In this document: positions 20,503 through 31,759 of the stretch, piece by piece | How the letters are laid out: every line of letters starts with the position of its first letter | Numbering within the stretch: the first letter of the stretch is position 1 | NCBI RefSeq assembly: GCF_000819805.1 | Contig: NZ_CDCE01000016.1 | Location: 1-64,000 of the forward strand | Direction: 5' to 3' | Length of the DNA stretch: 64,000 bases | From: Aeromonas diversa CDC 2478-85 | Lineage (GTDB): Bacteria; Pseudomonadota; Gammaproteobacteria; Enterobacterales; Aeromonadaceae | Made by a program: the position numbers and the translations under genes | The notes under the pieces: generated by a model | The model's database searches: none | What the model was told of the DNA's origin: nothing | What the model saw: the letters and a program-made list of their open reading frames with translations, nothing else

Positions 20503-20535
20503 GAAGATGGCTGCCTGCGTGAAAAAGGAGGCGAG

Positions 20536-20564
20536 ATTGTAGTGGCAAGGGGGGCGCCTGTCAG
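20536..20564 (-). promoter_or_regulatory. Candidate dusC promoter
   Basis: CTGACA (20559-20564) and TACAAT (20536-20541) on the minus strand are 17 bp apart, a near-consensus sigma-70 promoter giving a leader of about 27 bases. Confidence 0.6.
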
Positions 20565-20607
20565 CCACCATCTCTGCTAGGATGGCGGCACTCTGAGGAG
20601 GAGCGAG

Positions 20608-20982
20608 ATGAAGACACTCTTGATGTTGCTTGGTTGGCTCAGTCTCATCACGGGGGTGATTGGGATTGTGCTTCCCCTGCTGCCCACCACCCCTTTCGTA
20701 CTGCTGGCCGCCGCCCTCTTCGCCCGCTCGTCGCCGCGGTTTCACGCCTGGTTACTGGACCACCGCTACTTCGGTCCCCTGATCCTTGACTGGCAGCAGC
20801 ACAGGGGCATACGGCGCTCGGCCCGGCGGCGTGCCAACGTCTTTATAGTGATGACCTTCTCACTCTCGCTGATCCTGATACCCGATATCCGGGGGCGTGT
20901 CCTGCTCGTGGCGATAATGGTGATCCTGCTCACTTGGATCAATCGTTTGCCCCTGGTCGAGCCAGTTGCATTGAAGGAGTGA
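20608..20982 (+). CDS. ybaN: YbaN family inner-membrane protein (DUF454)
   Basis: A 124-residue membrane protein with an N-terminal hairpin of two hydrophobic segments (about 4-42, containing LPLLPTTPFVLLAAALFARSS) and two more near the C-terminus (about 77-112). This matches the DUF454/YbaN family, function unknown. As in E. coli it lies immediately upstream of apt. GGAGG precedes the ATG, and the gene is closed by its own terminator. Confidence 0.88.
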   Translation: MKTLLMLLGWLSLITGVIGIVLPLLPTTPFVLLAAALFARSSPRFHAWLLDHRYFGPLILDWQQHRGIRRSARRRANVFIVMTFSLSLILIPDIRGRVLLVAIMVILLTWINRLPLVEPVALKE

Positions 20983-21019
20983 AGTGCCTAAGCTATGGCG
21001 GCAAAATGCAATGGAGTTG

Positions 21020-21056
21020 GCCTGTCATTTTTGCGATGACGGGCTTTTTTGTTTTT
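21020..21056 (+). terminator. Strong terminator between ybaN and apt
   Basis: GCCTGTCAT (21020-21028) pairs with ATGACGGGC (21036-21044), including one G-T pair, followed by TTTTTTGTTTTT. It ends only about 30 bases before the apt start. A second small hairpin TTCGCC-GA-GGCGAA follows at 21055-21068. Confidence 0.85.
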
Positions 21057-21087
21057 CGCCGAGGCGAATCGAATCAACGGTTACAAC

Positions 21088-21633
<546 letters not shown>

Positions 21634-21646
21634 GCCCGCTCGTCCC

Positions 21647-21681
21647 GCCAAGGGCCACCTCAGGGTGGCCCTTGGCGTTTC
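21647..21681 (+). terminator. Terminator after apt
   Basis: A 13-bp perfect stem (GCCAAGGGCCACC with GGTGGCCCTTGGC) with a TCAG loop, followed by the short run GTTTCT. Confidence 0.8.
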
Positions 21682-21794
21682 TGGATGTCGTAAATCCGCT
21701 CACTCGGGCCCGGTTCGCCCCCCGGACGGTATTGCCGTCGCCCCCTTTGTGTTAGCATCGCCGCCAATACCCTCCCAGCCCCAGATGGAGTGCA

Positions 21795-24089
21795 ATGAGC
21801 TATCAGGTCCTGGCCCGCAAGTGGCGCCCCCGTACATTCGACCAGGTGGTGGGTCAGCAGCATGTGCTGACCGCCCTCACCAATGCCCTGGAGCAGGGAC
21901 GACTGCACCATGCCTATCTGCTGAGTGGCACCCGAGGGGTCGGCAAGACCACCATTGCCCGTATCCTGGCCAAGAGCCTCAACTGTGAGCAGGGGGTGAG
22001 CAGTCATCCGTGCGGCGTCTGTGACACCTGCCGCGAGATCGATCAAGGCAACTTCGTCGATCTGCTGGAGATCGATGCGGCGTCGCGTACCAAGGTGGAA
22101 GACACCCGGGAACTGCTCGACAACGTCCAGTATCGCCCGGCACGCGGTCGCTTCAAGGTCTATCTCATCGACGAAGTGCACATGCTCTCGCGCCATAGCT
22201 TCAATGCGCTGCTCAAGACGCTGGAAGAGCCGCCTCCCTATGTGAAGTTTCTGTTGGCGACCACGGATCCCCAGAAACTGCCCATCACCATCCTCTCTCG
22301 CTGTTTGCAGTTCCACTTGAAGAGCCTGGATCAGACCCTGATCGCCAAACAGCTCGAATGGGTGCTGGACAGGGAGGCGCAGCCGTTCGAGCCGCGCGCC
22401 CTGCTGGCCCTGGCCAAGGCGGCCGACGGCAGCATGCGTGATGCCCTGAGCCTGACCGACCAGGCCCTGGCCCACGGTAACGGCAGCGTTCGCCTCGAGA
22501 GCGTGCTGGCCATGCTTGGCACCCTGGATCATCGCCACCTCTATCAGCTGGTGGAGGCGGTGCTGCGCCAGGATGCGCCGGCCGCCATAGCCAAGGTGGC
22601 CGAGATGGCGACCCTGGGACCCGATTTTGATCAGCTGCACGCCGAGCTGGAGGCCCTGCTGCACCGCACCGCGCTGGCCCAGCTGCTCCCCTCGAGCGTG
22701 CAGGAAGAGGGAGGCGATGCCGACGCCCTGCGTCTGTTGGCCCAGACCATGAGCCCCGAAGAGGTGCAGCTCTGTTACCAGATCGCCCTCAACGGTCGCA
22801 AGGAGCTGCCCTGGGCCCCGGATGGTCGCTCCGGCCTCGAGATGACGGTGCTGCGCATGCTCGCCTTCTCGCCCCGCCGGGTCGCGCTACCGCCGGCGAG
22901 CTTCAGCCCGGCCGCCCAGGCCATGGCCCCGCTGGGTGGCATGATGGCAACCCCGACACAGGCGATGGCCCCTGCTGGCGAGTTGCTACCTGCCGAGCCC
23001 CGGACGGCGGCGGACGAGGTTACCCCTGCGCCGGTGGTCGCTGCCGAAACGGGAAAGCCCATGGTGGCGGGAGCGCCTGAGCCCGCCGAGCACGCCCTCT
23101 TTGCCGAGCAGGCCGAGCTGATGCAACAGGCCGAGCAGATGGGCTATGGCCTGCCTGCGCCGCAGGAGACCGAGGATCCTGCGCCTCCCGAGGCGTCTGA
23201 GGAGCCTGCCCCCCCGGCACCCGAGCCCCAGGTGTCGAGCGCCCTGGCGCTGCTTGGCAAGAAAAATATGCTGCGCAGCCGGGTGCGCGGGGAGCCGGCT
23301 CAGGCACGTACCCCGTCGGCCGCGCCGACGCGCCAGCCACAGGCTCCAGTGATGGCGCCGGTGCCAAGGCCCGAGCCCTCGCGTCCTGCCCCGGTGGATC
23401 CCGCCTTCGCGCCGTTGGAGGAAGAGGAGGATGACGGCCAGCTCTGGAGCGACTATGAGGCGGCCATGGCCGGTGGCGGGGCCCCCGCATCCGCCCCTCT
23501 GGTCGATGATCTGCCCCCTTGGCCGTTGGAGGATGCCCCGGCGCCAGTGATCGCCCCCGAGCCGCTCGCGCAGCCCGAGCCCGCGTTCGAGGCGCGTGAA
23601 CCCGTGTCCCCCGAGCGACTCCCCATCGACTGGGATGAGCTCGAAGGCGAGGAGGAGCAGGGGGATTTTGGTGAACGCCTCATTCCCTCCACGCTGCTGG
23701 CTCACTGCGGTGACCCCTGGGCCGAGCTCATCTCCCACACTCAGGTTGGGGGGCGACTGCGTCAGCTCGCTATTAACTCCATCCTGCGTCAGGAGCCCGG
23801 CCTGCTGCACCTGACCCTCAAGCCCGAGCAGCGCCATCTGGTCAGCGACAAGGCGTGCCAGGCCCTGGCCGAGCACCTGATGCCGGCGCTCGGCGAAGCG
23901 GTGCGGGTCGAGGTGGAGCTCGGGGTCGTCGAGGGGCAGGAGACGCCGCTCGAGATCGAGCATCGCCTCTATATGCAGGCGCTCGAGCAGGCCAGGGGAG
24001 ATATGCAGGGAGACCCCCATATCCAGTTTCTGCGTCAGCGCTTCGGGGCCGAGCTCCATATCGATTCTATCGAGCCACTGACTGACTGA
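21795..24089 (+). CDS. dnaX: DNA polymerase III subunit gamma/tau
   Basis: DnaX is the clamp-loader ATPase; tau also tethers the core polymerase and DnaB. Domain I has Walker A GTRGVGKT (45-52), the zinc module Cys64, Cys73, Cys76 and Cys79, and LIDEVHML. A long Ala/Pro/Glu-rich linker (about 355-610) separates the ATPase and collar region from the C-terminal tau domains, including LAHCGDPWAELI. Length is 764 residues. The E. coli A-AAA-AAG slippage site that makes gamma is not present in the linker region; the nearest A-run is GAAAAAT at 23261-23267. Confidence 0.96.
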   Translation: MSYQVLARKWRPRTFDQVVGQQHVLTALTNALEQGRLHHAYLLSGTRGVGKTTIARILAKSLNCEQGVSSHPCGVCDTCREIDQGNFVDLLEIDAASRTKVEDTRELLDNVQYRPARGRFKVYLIDEVHMLSRHSFNALLKTLEEPPPYVKFLLATTDPQKLPITILSRCLQFHLKSLDQTLIAKQLEWVLDREAQPFEPRALLALAKAADGSMRDALSLTDQALAHGNGSVRLESVLAMLGTLDHRHLYQLVEAVLRQDAPAAIAKVAEMATLGPDFDQLHAELEALLHRTALAQLLPSSVQEEGGDADALRLLAQTMSPEEVQLCYQIALNGRKELPWAPDGRSGLEMTVLRMLAFSPRRVALPPASFSPAAQAMAPLGGMMATPTQAMAPAGELLPAEPRTAADEVTPAPVVAAETGKPMVAGAPEPAEHALFAEQAELMQQAEQMGYGLPAPQETEDPAPPEASEEPAPPAPEPQVSSALALLGKKNMLRSRVRGEPAQARTPSAAPTRQPQAPVMAPVPRPEPSRPAPVDPAFAPLEEEEDDGQLWSDYEAAMAGGGAPASAPLVDDLPPWPLEDAPAPVIAPEPLAQPEPAFEAREPVSPERLPIDWDELEGEEEQGDFGERLIPSTLLAHCGDPWAELISHTQVGGRLRQLAINSILRQEPGLLHLTLKPEQRHLVSDKACQALAEHLMPALGEAVRVEVELGVVEGQETPLEIEHRLYMQALEQARGDMQGDPHIQFLRQRFGAELHIDSIEPLTD

Positions 24090-24126
24090 TGTCAGCCGTG
24101 CTGACGCATCCTCCGGGCTCGCCCGG

Positions 24127-24154
24127 CTTGAAAAAATGCTTGCCGCCCCCATAT
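24127..24154 (+). promoter_or_regulatory. Consensus sigma-32 (heat-shock) promoter before ybaB
   Basis: CTTGAAA (24127-24133), a 13-bp spacer, then CCCCATAT (24147-24154): an exact fit to the sigma-32 consensus CTTGAAA-N13-CCCCATnT. Transcription would start near 24161, about 50 bases before the ybaB ATG. Two small palindromes, GTCAGC-CGT-GCTGAC (24090-24104) and CCGGGC-TC-GCCCGG (24113-24126), lie just upstream in the dnaX-ybaB gap. Confidence 0.8.
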
Positions 24155-24209
24155 TGTTCGGTAAGCCCCGCGGCCTGGCCGCATCCGTTCACGATGAGAG
24201 ACGAGAGAT

Positions 24210-24539
24210 ATGTTTGGTAAAGGTGGAATGGGTAACCTGATGAAGCAGGCGCAGCAGATGCAAGAGCGCATGCAGAAGATGCAAGAGCAGCTGGCCGAGA
24301 TGGAAGTGACCGGCGAATCTGGCGCTGGCATGGTCAAGGTCACCATGACCGGTAACCACAGCGTGCGCCGTGTCGATATTGACGCCAGCCTGATGGAAGA
24401 TGACAAGGAGATGCTCGAGGATCTCATCGCAGCCGCCTTCAACGATGCGGTGCGCCGTGTCGAGGAGCAGAACAAGACCAAGATGGCCGAGTTGACTGGC
24501 GGCATGCAGCTGCCCCCCGGCTTCAAGATGCCGTTTTAA
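24210..24539 (+). CDS. ybaB: YbaB/EbfC family nucleoid-associated protein
   Basis: A 109-residue protein, [21 protein letters not shown] at its start, forming a helical-hairpin dimer that binds DNA in relatives. It lies between dnaX and recR as in E. coli. Here a perfect sigma-32 promoter precedes it and a terminator follows, so it can be transcribed on its own. Confidence 0.95.
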   Translation: MFGKGGMGNLMKQAQQMQERMQKMQEQLAEMEVTGESGAGMVKVTMTGNHSVRRVDIDASLMEDDKEMLEDLIAAAFNDAVRRVEEQNKTKMAELTGGMQLPPGFKMPF

Positions 24540-24546
24540 TGACGAA

Positions 24547-24575
24547 GGCCCCGTTTTAACGGGGCCTTTTTGTTT
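24547..24575 (+). terminator. Terminator after ybaB
   Basis: GGCCCCGTT and AACGGGGCC form a 9-bp stem around TT, followed by TTTTTGTTT. It separates ybaB from the downstream genes. Confidence 0.88.
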
Positions 24576-24626
24576 CTGATTCAGAGCCATAGGCTATGAT
24601 TGTGGTGGTTTTAACGGGAGATCATC

Positions 24627-25085
24627 ATGCGCACGCTACACGCTTTCTGGATTGGACTTCTGCTGCTGGCCCCCTCGCTCTGGGCCGAGCCCTTGTTGAC
24701 GATCAACGGGGGCGGCGAGCCACTTAGCCTCACTCGCGAGCAGTTCAGTGCCCTGCCACAGCACAGTGTCAAGACCAAGACCCCTTGGACCGAGGGAGTA
24801 CACTCCTATAAGGGGGTGCTGCTGCGGGACTTGCTGAATCAGGCCGGCGTCAAGACCCCCGAGGTGTGGGTCGTGGCACTCAACGACTATGCGGCGTCTA
24901 TTCCCAAGGAAGATGCTGACCGCTATCCCGTACTGGTGGCGGCCGAGCAGGACGGCGCTGCGCTCACGGTTCGCAGCAAGGGGCCGCTCTGGATCATCTA
25001 TCCCCTGAGCGACTTCCCCGAGCTCGACAAGGAGCGTTATCACAGTCGCATGGTGTGGCAGGTCAAACGTCTGGAAGTGCGCTGA
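24627..25085 (+). CDS. Periplasmic SUOX/molybdopterin-oxidoreductase-like domain protein
   Basis: A 152-residue protein with a signal peptide (cleavage after about residue 20, LWA-E) and a short sulfite-oxidase-like fold: LTINGGGEPLSLTREQFSALPQ, GVLLRDLLNQAG, VVALNDYAASIPKED and SKGPLWIIYPLSD. It is far shorter than catalytic enzymes. The catalytic Cys of sulfite oxidases is not apparent, so it may be a cofactor-free or sensory version. It interrupts the usual ybaB-recR adjacency. No partner is visible. Confidence 0.75.
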   Translation: MRTLHAFWIGLLLLAPSLWAEPLLTINGGGEPLSLTREQFSALPQHSVKTKTPWTEGVHSYKGVLLRDLLNQAGVKTPEVWVVALNDYAASIPKEDADRYPVLVAAEQDGAALTVRSKGPLWIIYPLSDFPELDKERYHSRMVWQVKRLEVR

Positions 25086-25193
25086 CCCCAGGCTGCGCTC
25101 ACCTGGCGCATGACTCTTGGCCCGGGACCATGGCAAGGGGGCCCGGGTTTGGGTATAGTCCTGCCCCAAAACCGTGAGCAAAACGAGAGCGCG

Positions 25194-25796
25194 ATGAAAT
25201 TCAGCCCCCTCCTTGACGAAATGATCAAGGCCCTGCAAGTGCTGCCCGGTGTGGGCCCCAAGTCTGCCCAGCGGATGGCGTTCCAGCTGCTCGAGCGCGA
25301 GCGCAGCCGCGGCCTGCGGCTGGCCCAGACCCTGACCCGGGCGTTGACCGAGATTGGTCACTGCAGCCATTGCCGCACCTTCACCGAGAACGAGCAGTGC
25401 GATCTGTGCGCCAGCCCCAAACGTGCCGAGAACGGCCTGCTCTGCGTGGTGGAGAGCCCGGCCGACGTGGCCGCCATCGAGCAGACCGGACACTACAGCG
25501 GGCGCTACTTCGTGCTGATGGGCCACCTCTCGCCGCTGGATGGCATTGGCCCCGAGGAGCTCGGGCTCGAGATCCTCGAGCGCCGCTTGCAAGACGAGGC
25601 GATTGAGGAGTTGATCCTTGCCACCAACCCCACCATAGAGGGGGATGCCACCGCCTACTACATCGCCGAGATGGCCCGGGCCGCCGGGGTCAAGGTGAGC
25701 CGTATTGCCCACGGGGTGCCGGTCGGCGGCGAGCTGGAGCTGGTGGATGGCACCACGCTCTCCCATTCATTGATGGGGCGTCAGCCCCTCAACTGA
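25194..25796 (+). CDS. recR: Recombination mediator RecR
   Basis: RecR works with RecO and RecF to load RecA at gaps. The 200-residue protein has an N-terminal helix-hairpin-helix ([17 protein letters not shown]), the C4 zinc finger CSHC...CDLC, and a Toprim domain with [12 protein letters not shown]. The ATG at 25194 matches the family and follows GAGAG. A TATAGT hexamer at 25154-25159 could drive it independently of ybaB. Confidence 0.95.
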   Translation: MKFSPLLDEMIKALQVLPGVGPKSAQRMAFQLLERERSRGLRLAQTLTRALTEIGHCSHCRTFTENEQCDLCASPKRAENGLLCVVESPADVAAIEQTGHYSGRYFVLMGHLSPLDGIGPEELGLEILERRLQDEAIEELILATNPTIEGDATAYYIAEMARAAGVKVSRIAHGVPVGGELELVDGTTLSHSLMGRQPLN

Positions 25797-25817
25797 GACT
25801 CTTGAGTCTGGTTCCTC

Positions 25818-25841
25818 AAGGCCCCGCCCATGCGGGGCCTT
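25818..25841 (+). terminator. Hairpin after recR
   Basis: AAGGCCCCGC and GCGGGGCCTT form a 10-bp stem with a CCAT loop. The T-run that should follow is poor (GGTCTTGG), so it may be a weak terminator or a 3'-end stabiliser. Confidence 0.6.
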
Positions 25842-25903
25842 GGTCTTGGTGACGACCATTGGCCAAATGTGCGGCAGTCGTTTCGGTATTTTAGTGATCG
25901 CCC

Positions 25904-25931
25904 CTTGAAAGTCGTTTGAGTGCCCCCATCT
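25904..25931 (+). promoter_or_regulatory. Consensus sigma-32 promoter of htpG
   Basis: CTTGAAA (25904-25910), 13-bp spacer, CCCCATCT (25924-25931). This is an exact match to the heat-shock consensus, 45 bp before the htpG ATG, as expected for this chaperone gene. Confidence 0.9.
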
Positions 25932-25975
25932 TCCTTGTCGAATCCGTTCAACCTGAAATCGTCAAGGAATTGCCG

Positions 25976-28740
<2,765 letters not shown>

Positions 28741-28757
28741 AGTTTGGTATTAAAAGA

Positions 28758-28779
28758 GGGCCCGTCAGGGCCCTTTTTT
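28758..28779 (+). terminator. Terminator between adk and hemH
   Basis: GGGCCC-GTCA-GGGCCC followed by six T. It ends 24 bases before the GTG start chosen for hemH. Confidence 0.88.
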
Positions 28780-28803
28780 ATAACAATGATTCAGAGAAGC
28801 AAA

Positions 28804-29778
28804 GTGACAACCAAAACCGGGATCCTGCTCGTCAATCTGGGCACGCCGTCTGCCCCGACCACAGCGGCCGTCAAGGCCTTCCTCCGTCAGTTTTTGCACG
28901 ACCAGCGGGTGGTGGATCTGCCGCGCGCCCTCTGGTGTCCACTGCTCCATTTCATCATACTGCCGACCCGCTCCCCCAAGGTGGCCAAGCTCTACCAATC
29001 TATCTGGAGCGCCGATGGCTCACCCCTGATGGCCATCAGCCAGCGCCAGCGTACGGCCCTGGAGCAGGAGCTCAAGCGTGAGGGCGTCGAGGTGCCGGTG
29101 GCTCTGGCCATGACCTATGGCTCTCCCTCCATGAGCGACGCATGGGCGAGCCTCAAGGCGCAGGGCGTGAACCGGGTCATCATATTGCCCCTCTATCCCC
29201 AGTATTCGGTGAGCACCACGGCCAGCGTGTTCGACGCCTGGGCCAAGGCGATGAAAAAAGAGCGCAACCTGCCGGTGATGCGCCTCATCCACGACTATCA
29301 TGCCCACCCGGACTACATCCGTGCCCTGGCCCAGAGCGTGCGCCGCTACTGGGAGCAACAGGGGCAGGGGGATCACCTGCTGATGTCGTTTCACGGCATT
29401 CCCGAGCGTTATCAGGAAGAGGGTGACCCCTATGGTTATCAGTGCCACGAGACGGGCCAACTGCTGGCCACCGAACTCGGTCTGGCCGAGGGAAGCTGGA
29501 GCGTTACCTTCCAGTCGCGCTTTGGCAAGGAGGAGTGGCTCAAGCCCTATACGGACGAGACGGTCGCTGCCCTGCCGGCCAAGGGGATAAAACGGCTCGA
29601 CGTCGTCTGCCCCGCCTTCTCGGCCGATTGCCTCGAGACCCTGGAGGAGATCGACGGCCAGAACCGTGAGCTGTTCCTCGAACACGGCGGCGAGGCGTTT
29701 CACTATATTCCGTCCCTTAACGACGACCCGGCCCATATCCGCATGATGGTGTCGCTCATCTGCCGCGAACTGGCCTGA
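28804..29778 (+). CDS. hemH: Ferrochelatase
   Basis: HemH inserts ferrous iron into protoporphyrin IX, the last step of heme synthesis. It has KTGILLVNLGTP at its N-terminus and the active-site FHGIPERY near residue 193. I chose the GTG at 28804 (MTTKTGILL, 324 residues), which lines up with E. coli HemH (MRQTKTGILL). The ATG at 28786 lies six bases after the adk terminator T-run and has no Shine-Dalgarno sequence. Heme supply is relevant to the multiheme nrf proteins elsewhere in the window, although the loci are not linked. Confidence 0.94.
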   Translation: MTTKTGILLVNLGTPSAPTTAAVKAFLRQFLHDQRVVDLPRALWCPLLHFIILPTRSPKVAKLYQSIWSADGSPLMAISQRQRTALEQELKREGVEVPVALAMTYGSPSMSDAWASLKAQGVNRVIILPLYPQYSVSTTASVFDAWAKAMKKERNLPVMRLIHDYHAHPDYIRALAQSVRRYWEQQGQGDHLLMSFHGIPERYQEEGDPYGYQCHETGQLLATELGLAEGSWSVTFQSRFGKEEWLKPYTDETVAALPAKGIKRLDVVCPAFSADCLETLEEIDGQNRELFLEHGGEAFHYIPSLNDDPAHIRMMVSLICRELA

Positions 29779-29792
29779 AAGGAGATGCAAGG

Positions 29793-30176
29793 ATGCTACA
29801 CGTTACTCTGATCTACGCGGGCCTGCTCGGCCTGCTCTTCCTGGGCCTGTCGGCCTGGGTCATTCGCTGCCGTTTTCGCTATCGCGTCTCGCTTGGGGAC
29901 GGCAATGAGCCCGTGCTGCGTGCCGCCATGCGGGCGCATGGCAACTTCGCCGAGTATGTGCCCCTGGTGCTGCTGTTGATGGGCGGCGGTGAGCTGACCG
30001 GGGCTGCGATGCCCATGCTCCATGGCATCGGGTTGTTGCTGCTCGGTGGACGCTTGCTGCATGCGGTTGGCGTACAGCAGAAGCGCGCCCCCAATCCGGC
30101 GCGACAAGTGGGGATGGTGGCCACCTTCACCGCCCTGTTGCTGGCGAGTGGGCAGGCCCTCTATCTCGGATTCTGA
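29793..30176 (+). CDS. MAPEG family membrane protein
   Basis: A 127-residue protein with four predicted hydrophobic segments and the MAPEG core: VSLGDGNEPVLRAAMRAHGNFAEYVPLVLLLM. The family includes glutathione-dependent membrane enzymes; bacterial members such as YecN are mostly uncharacterised. AAGGAG precedes the ATG and the gene starts 14 bp after hemH, so the two are probably co-transcribed. E. coli has a different gene (aes) between hemH and gsk. Confidence 0.87.
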   Translation: MLHVTLIYAGLLGLLFLGLSAWVIRCRFRYRVSLGDGNEPVLRAAMRAHGNFAEYVPLVLLLMGGGELTGAAMPMLHGIGLLLLGGRLLHAVGVQQKRAPNPARQVGMVATFTALLLASGQALYLGF

Positions 30177-30186
30177 GCCATTTTTA

Positions 30187-30202
30187 TGGCAAACGTTTTC
30201 GG
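30187..30202. promoter_or_regulatory. Candidate PurR operator upstream of gsk
   Basis: TGGCAAACGTTTTCGG compares with the PurR consensus ACGCAAACGTTTGCGT: the core GCAAACGTTT is identical and 11 of 16 bases match. It lies about 110 bp before gsk, a purine-nucleoside kinase. A TAGAAT hexamer at 30269-30274 may be the gsk -10 element. Confidence 0.55.
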
Positions 30203-30313
30203 TCTCGCGCTAGGCTCATCTTGGTGAGGAAAGTGAAAAGGGCGACTTTTCGCACCGCTGCTATGTGGTAGAATCGCGCCCCACTTTTTCCCCTTCAGCC
30301 GAAGATCAGAGCC

Positions 30314-31618
30314 ATGAAATTTCCCGGTCAGCGCAAGTCCAAACACTACTTTCCGGTGGATCGCCGCGATCCCCTCATCTCCCAAAGCGCCACCCTCGGC
30401 GCACGGGGCAAAGCATATGTGGTAGGGATTGATCAGACGCTGGTCGACATTGAAGCCCACGTGGACCTCGACTTTCTCGAGCGTTATGGCCTGAGCCGTG
30501 GCCACTCCATGCTCATCTCCGACGAGGTGGCCGAGCAGATCTACGACGAGCTCAAGAGCAACAACATGGTGGTGAGCGAGTTTGCCGGTGGCACCATAGG
30601 CAACACCATGCACAACTATTCTGTGCTGGCGGACTCCCACTCCATCCTGCTTGGGGTCATGAGCCAGGACATCCGCATCGGCAGCTATGCCTACCGTTAC
30701 CTGTGCAACACCTCGTCGCGGGTCAACCTCGACTACCTGCAACCGGTCGACGGCCCCATCGGGCGCTGCTTCACCTTCATCACCGACGGGGGCGAGCGCA
30801 GCTTTGGCATCAACCCCGGCAAGATGGACCATCTGGATGTGGCTCACATCCCCGAGAGCATCATCAAGGAGGCCTCGGCCCTGGTCATCACCGCCTATCT
30901 GGTGCGCGGTGAAGATGGCACTCCCATGAAGGAGGCGGCCATGAGCGCGGTGCGCTACGCCCGCGAGGCCGGCGTGCCCGTGGTGCTGACCCTGGGTACC
31001 CGCTTCGTCATCGAGTCCGATCCCCAGTGGTGGCGCGACTTCATCAGCGAGAACGTCACCGTGCTCGCCATGAACGAAGAAGAGGGCGAGGCCCTGACCG
31101 GTTTCTCCGATCCCCTGGCCGCCGCCGACAAGGCGCTGGACTGGGCCGACATGGTGCTCTGCACAGCTGGTCCGGTCGGCCTCTACATGGCTGCCTATAC
31201 CGAGGATGACTTCAAGCGCGAGACGACCCTGTCGCTGCTGCCGGGTGTCATCCCCGAGTTCAACATGTACGAGTTCAGCCGCCCCATGACCCGCAGCGGC
31301 TGCCGCGTGCCCAAGCGCATCTACTCCCACATCGCCCCCTACATGGGTGGTCCGGAGAAGATCAAGAACACCAACGGCGCCGGCGACGGGGCCCTGTCTG
31401 CCGTGCTGCACGACATGGTGGCCAACGCCTACCACCGCAGTGCCGTGCCCAATTCCGCCAAGCACGTGGCCGACTTCCTGACCTACTCCTCCCTCTCTCA
31501 GGTGTGCAAATACGCCAACCGGGTGAGCTACGAGGTGTTGGCCCAGAGCAGCCCGCGCCTGTCGCGCGGCCTGCCGGAGAAGGAAGACAGCCTGGAAGAG
31601 GTGTACTGGGAGCGTTGA
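30314..31618 (+). CDS. gsk: Inosine-guanosine kinase
   Basis: Gsk phosphorylates inosine and guanosine for purine salvage. The 434-residue PfkB-family protein has FAGGTIGNTMHNYSVL near residue 90 and the catalytic anion-hole motif NTNGAGDGALSAVLHD (about 354-369). Its position downstream of hemH matches E. coli. A PurR-like box lies upstream and a strong terminator follows. Confidence 0.95.
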   Translation: MKFPGQRKSKHYFPVDRRDPLISQSATLGARGKAYVVGIDQTLVDIEAHVDLDFLERYGLSRGHSMLISDEVAEQIYDELKSNNMVVSEFAGGTIGNTMHNYSVLADSHSILLGVMSQDIRIGSYAYRYLCNTSSRVNLDYLQPVDGPIGRCFTFITDGGERSFGINPGKMDHLDVAHIPESIIKEASALVITAYLVRGEDGTPMKEAAMSAVRYAREAGVPVVLTLGTRFVIESDPQWWRDFISENVTVLAMNEEEGEALTGFSDPLAAADKALDWADMVLCTAGPVGLYMAAYTEDDFKRETTLSLLPGVIPEFNMYEFSRPMTRSGCRVPKRIYSHIAPYMGGPEKIKNTNGAGDGALSAVLHDMVANAYHRSAVPNSAKHVADFLTYSSLSQVCKYANRVSYEVLAQSSPRLSRGLPEKEDSLEEVYWER

Positions 31619-31634
31619 TCCCGGCATGTGTGAG

Positions 31635-31657
31635 AAGGGGCCCTTGGGCCCCTTTTT
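31635..31657 (+). terminator. Terminator after gsk
   Basis: AAGGGGCCC-TT-GGGCCCC followed by TTTTT, 17 bp after the stop codon. Confidence 0.9.
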
Positions 31658-31759
31658 CGTGTCCGCTATCAAACTCCTGATGCATGAGCGCGGAGTCAAA
31701 TGGACTATTTGATCCTAATGCCATAGCGTAGCTAGACCTGTTCAACGGAGGAACTCGGT

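Noticed and set aside
23261..23300. Programmed -1 frameshift site in dnaX
   Set aside because: GAAAAAT in the zero frame does not allow proper re-pairing at both sites, and the stem downstream is modest; kept only as an absence-of-signal finding.
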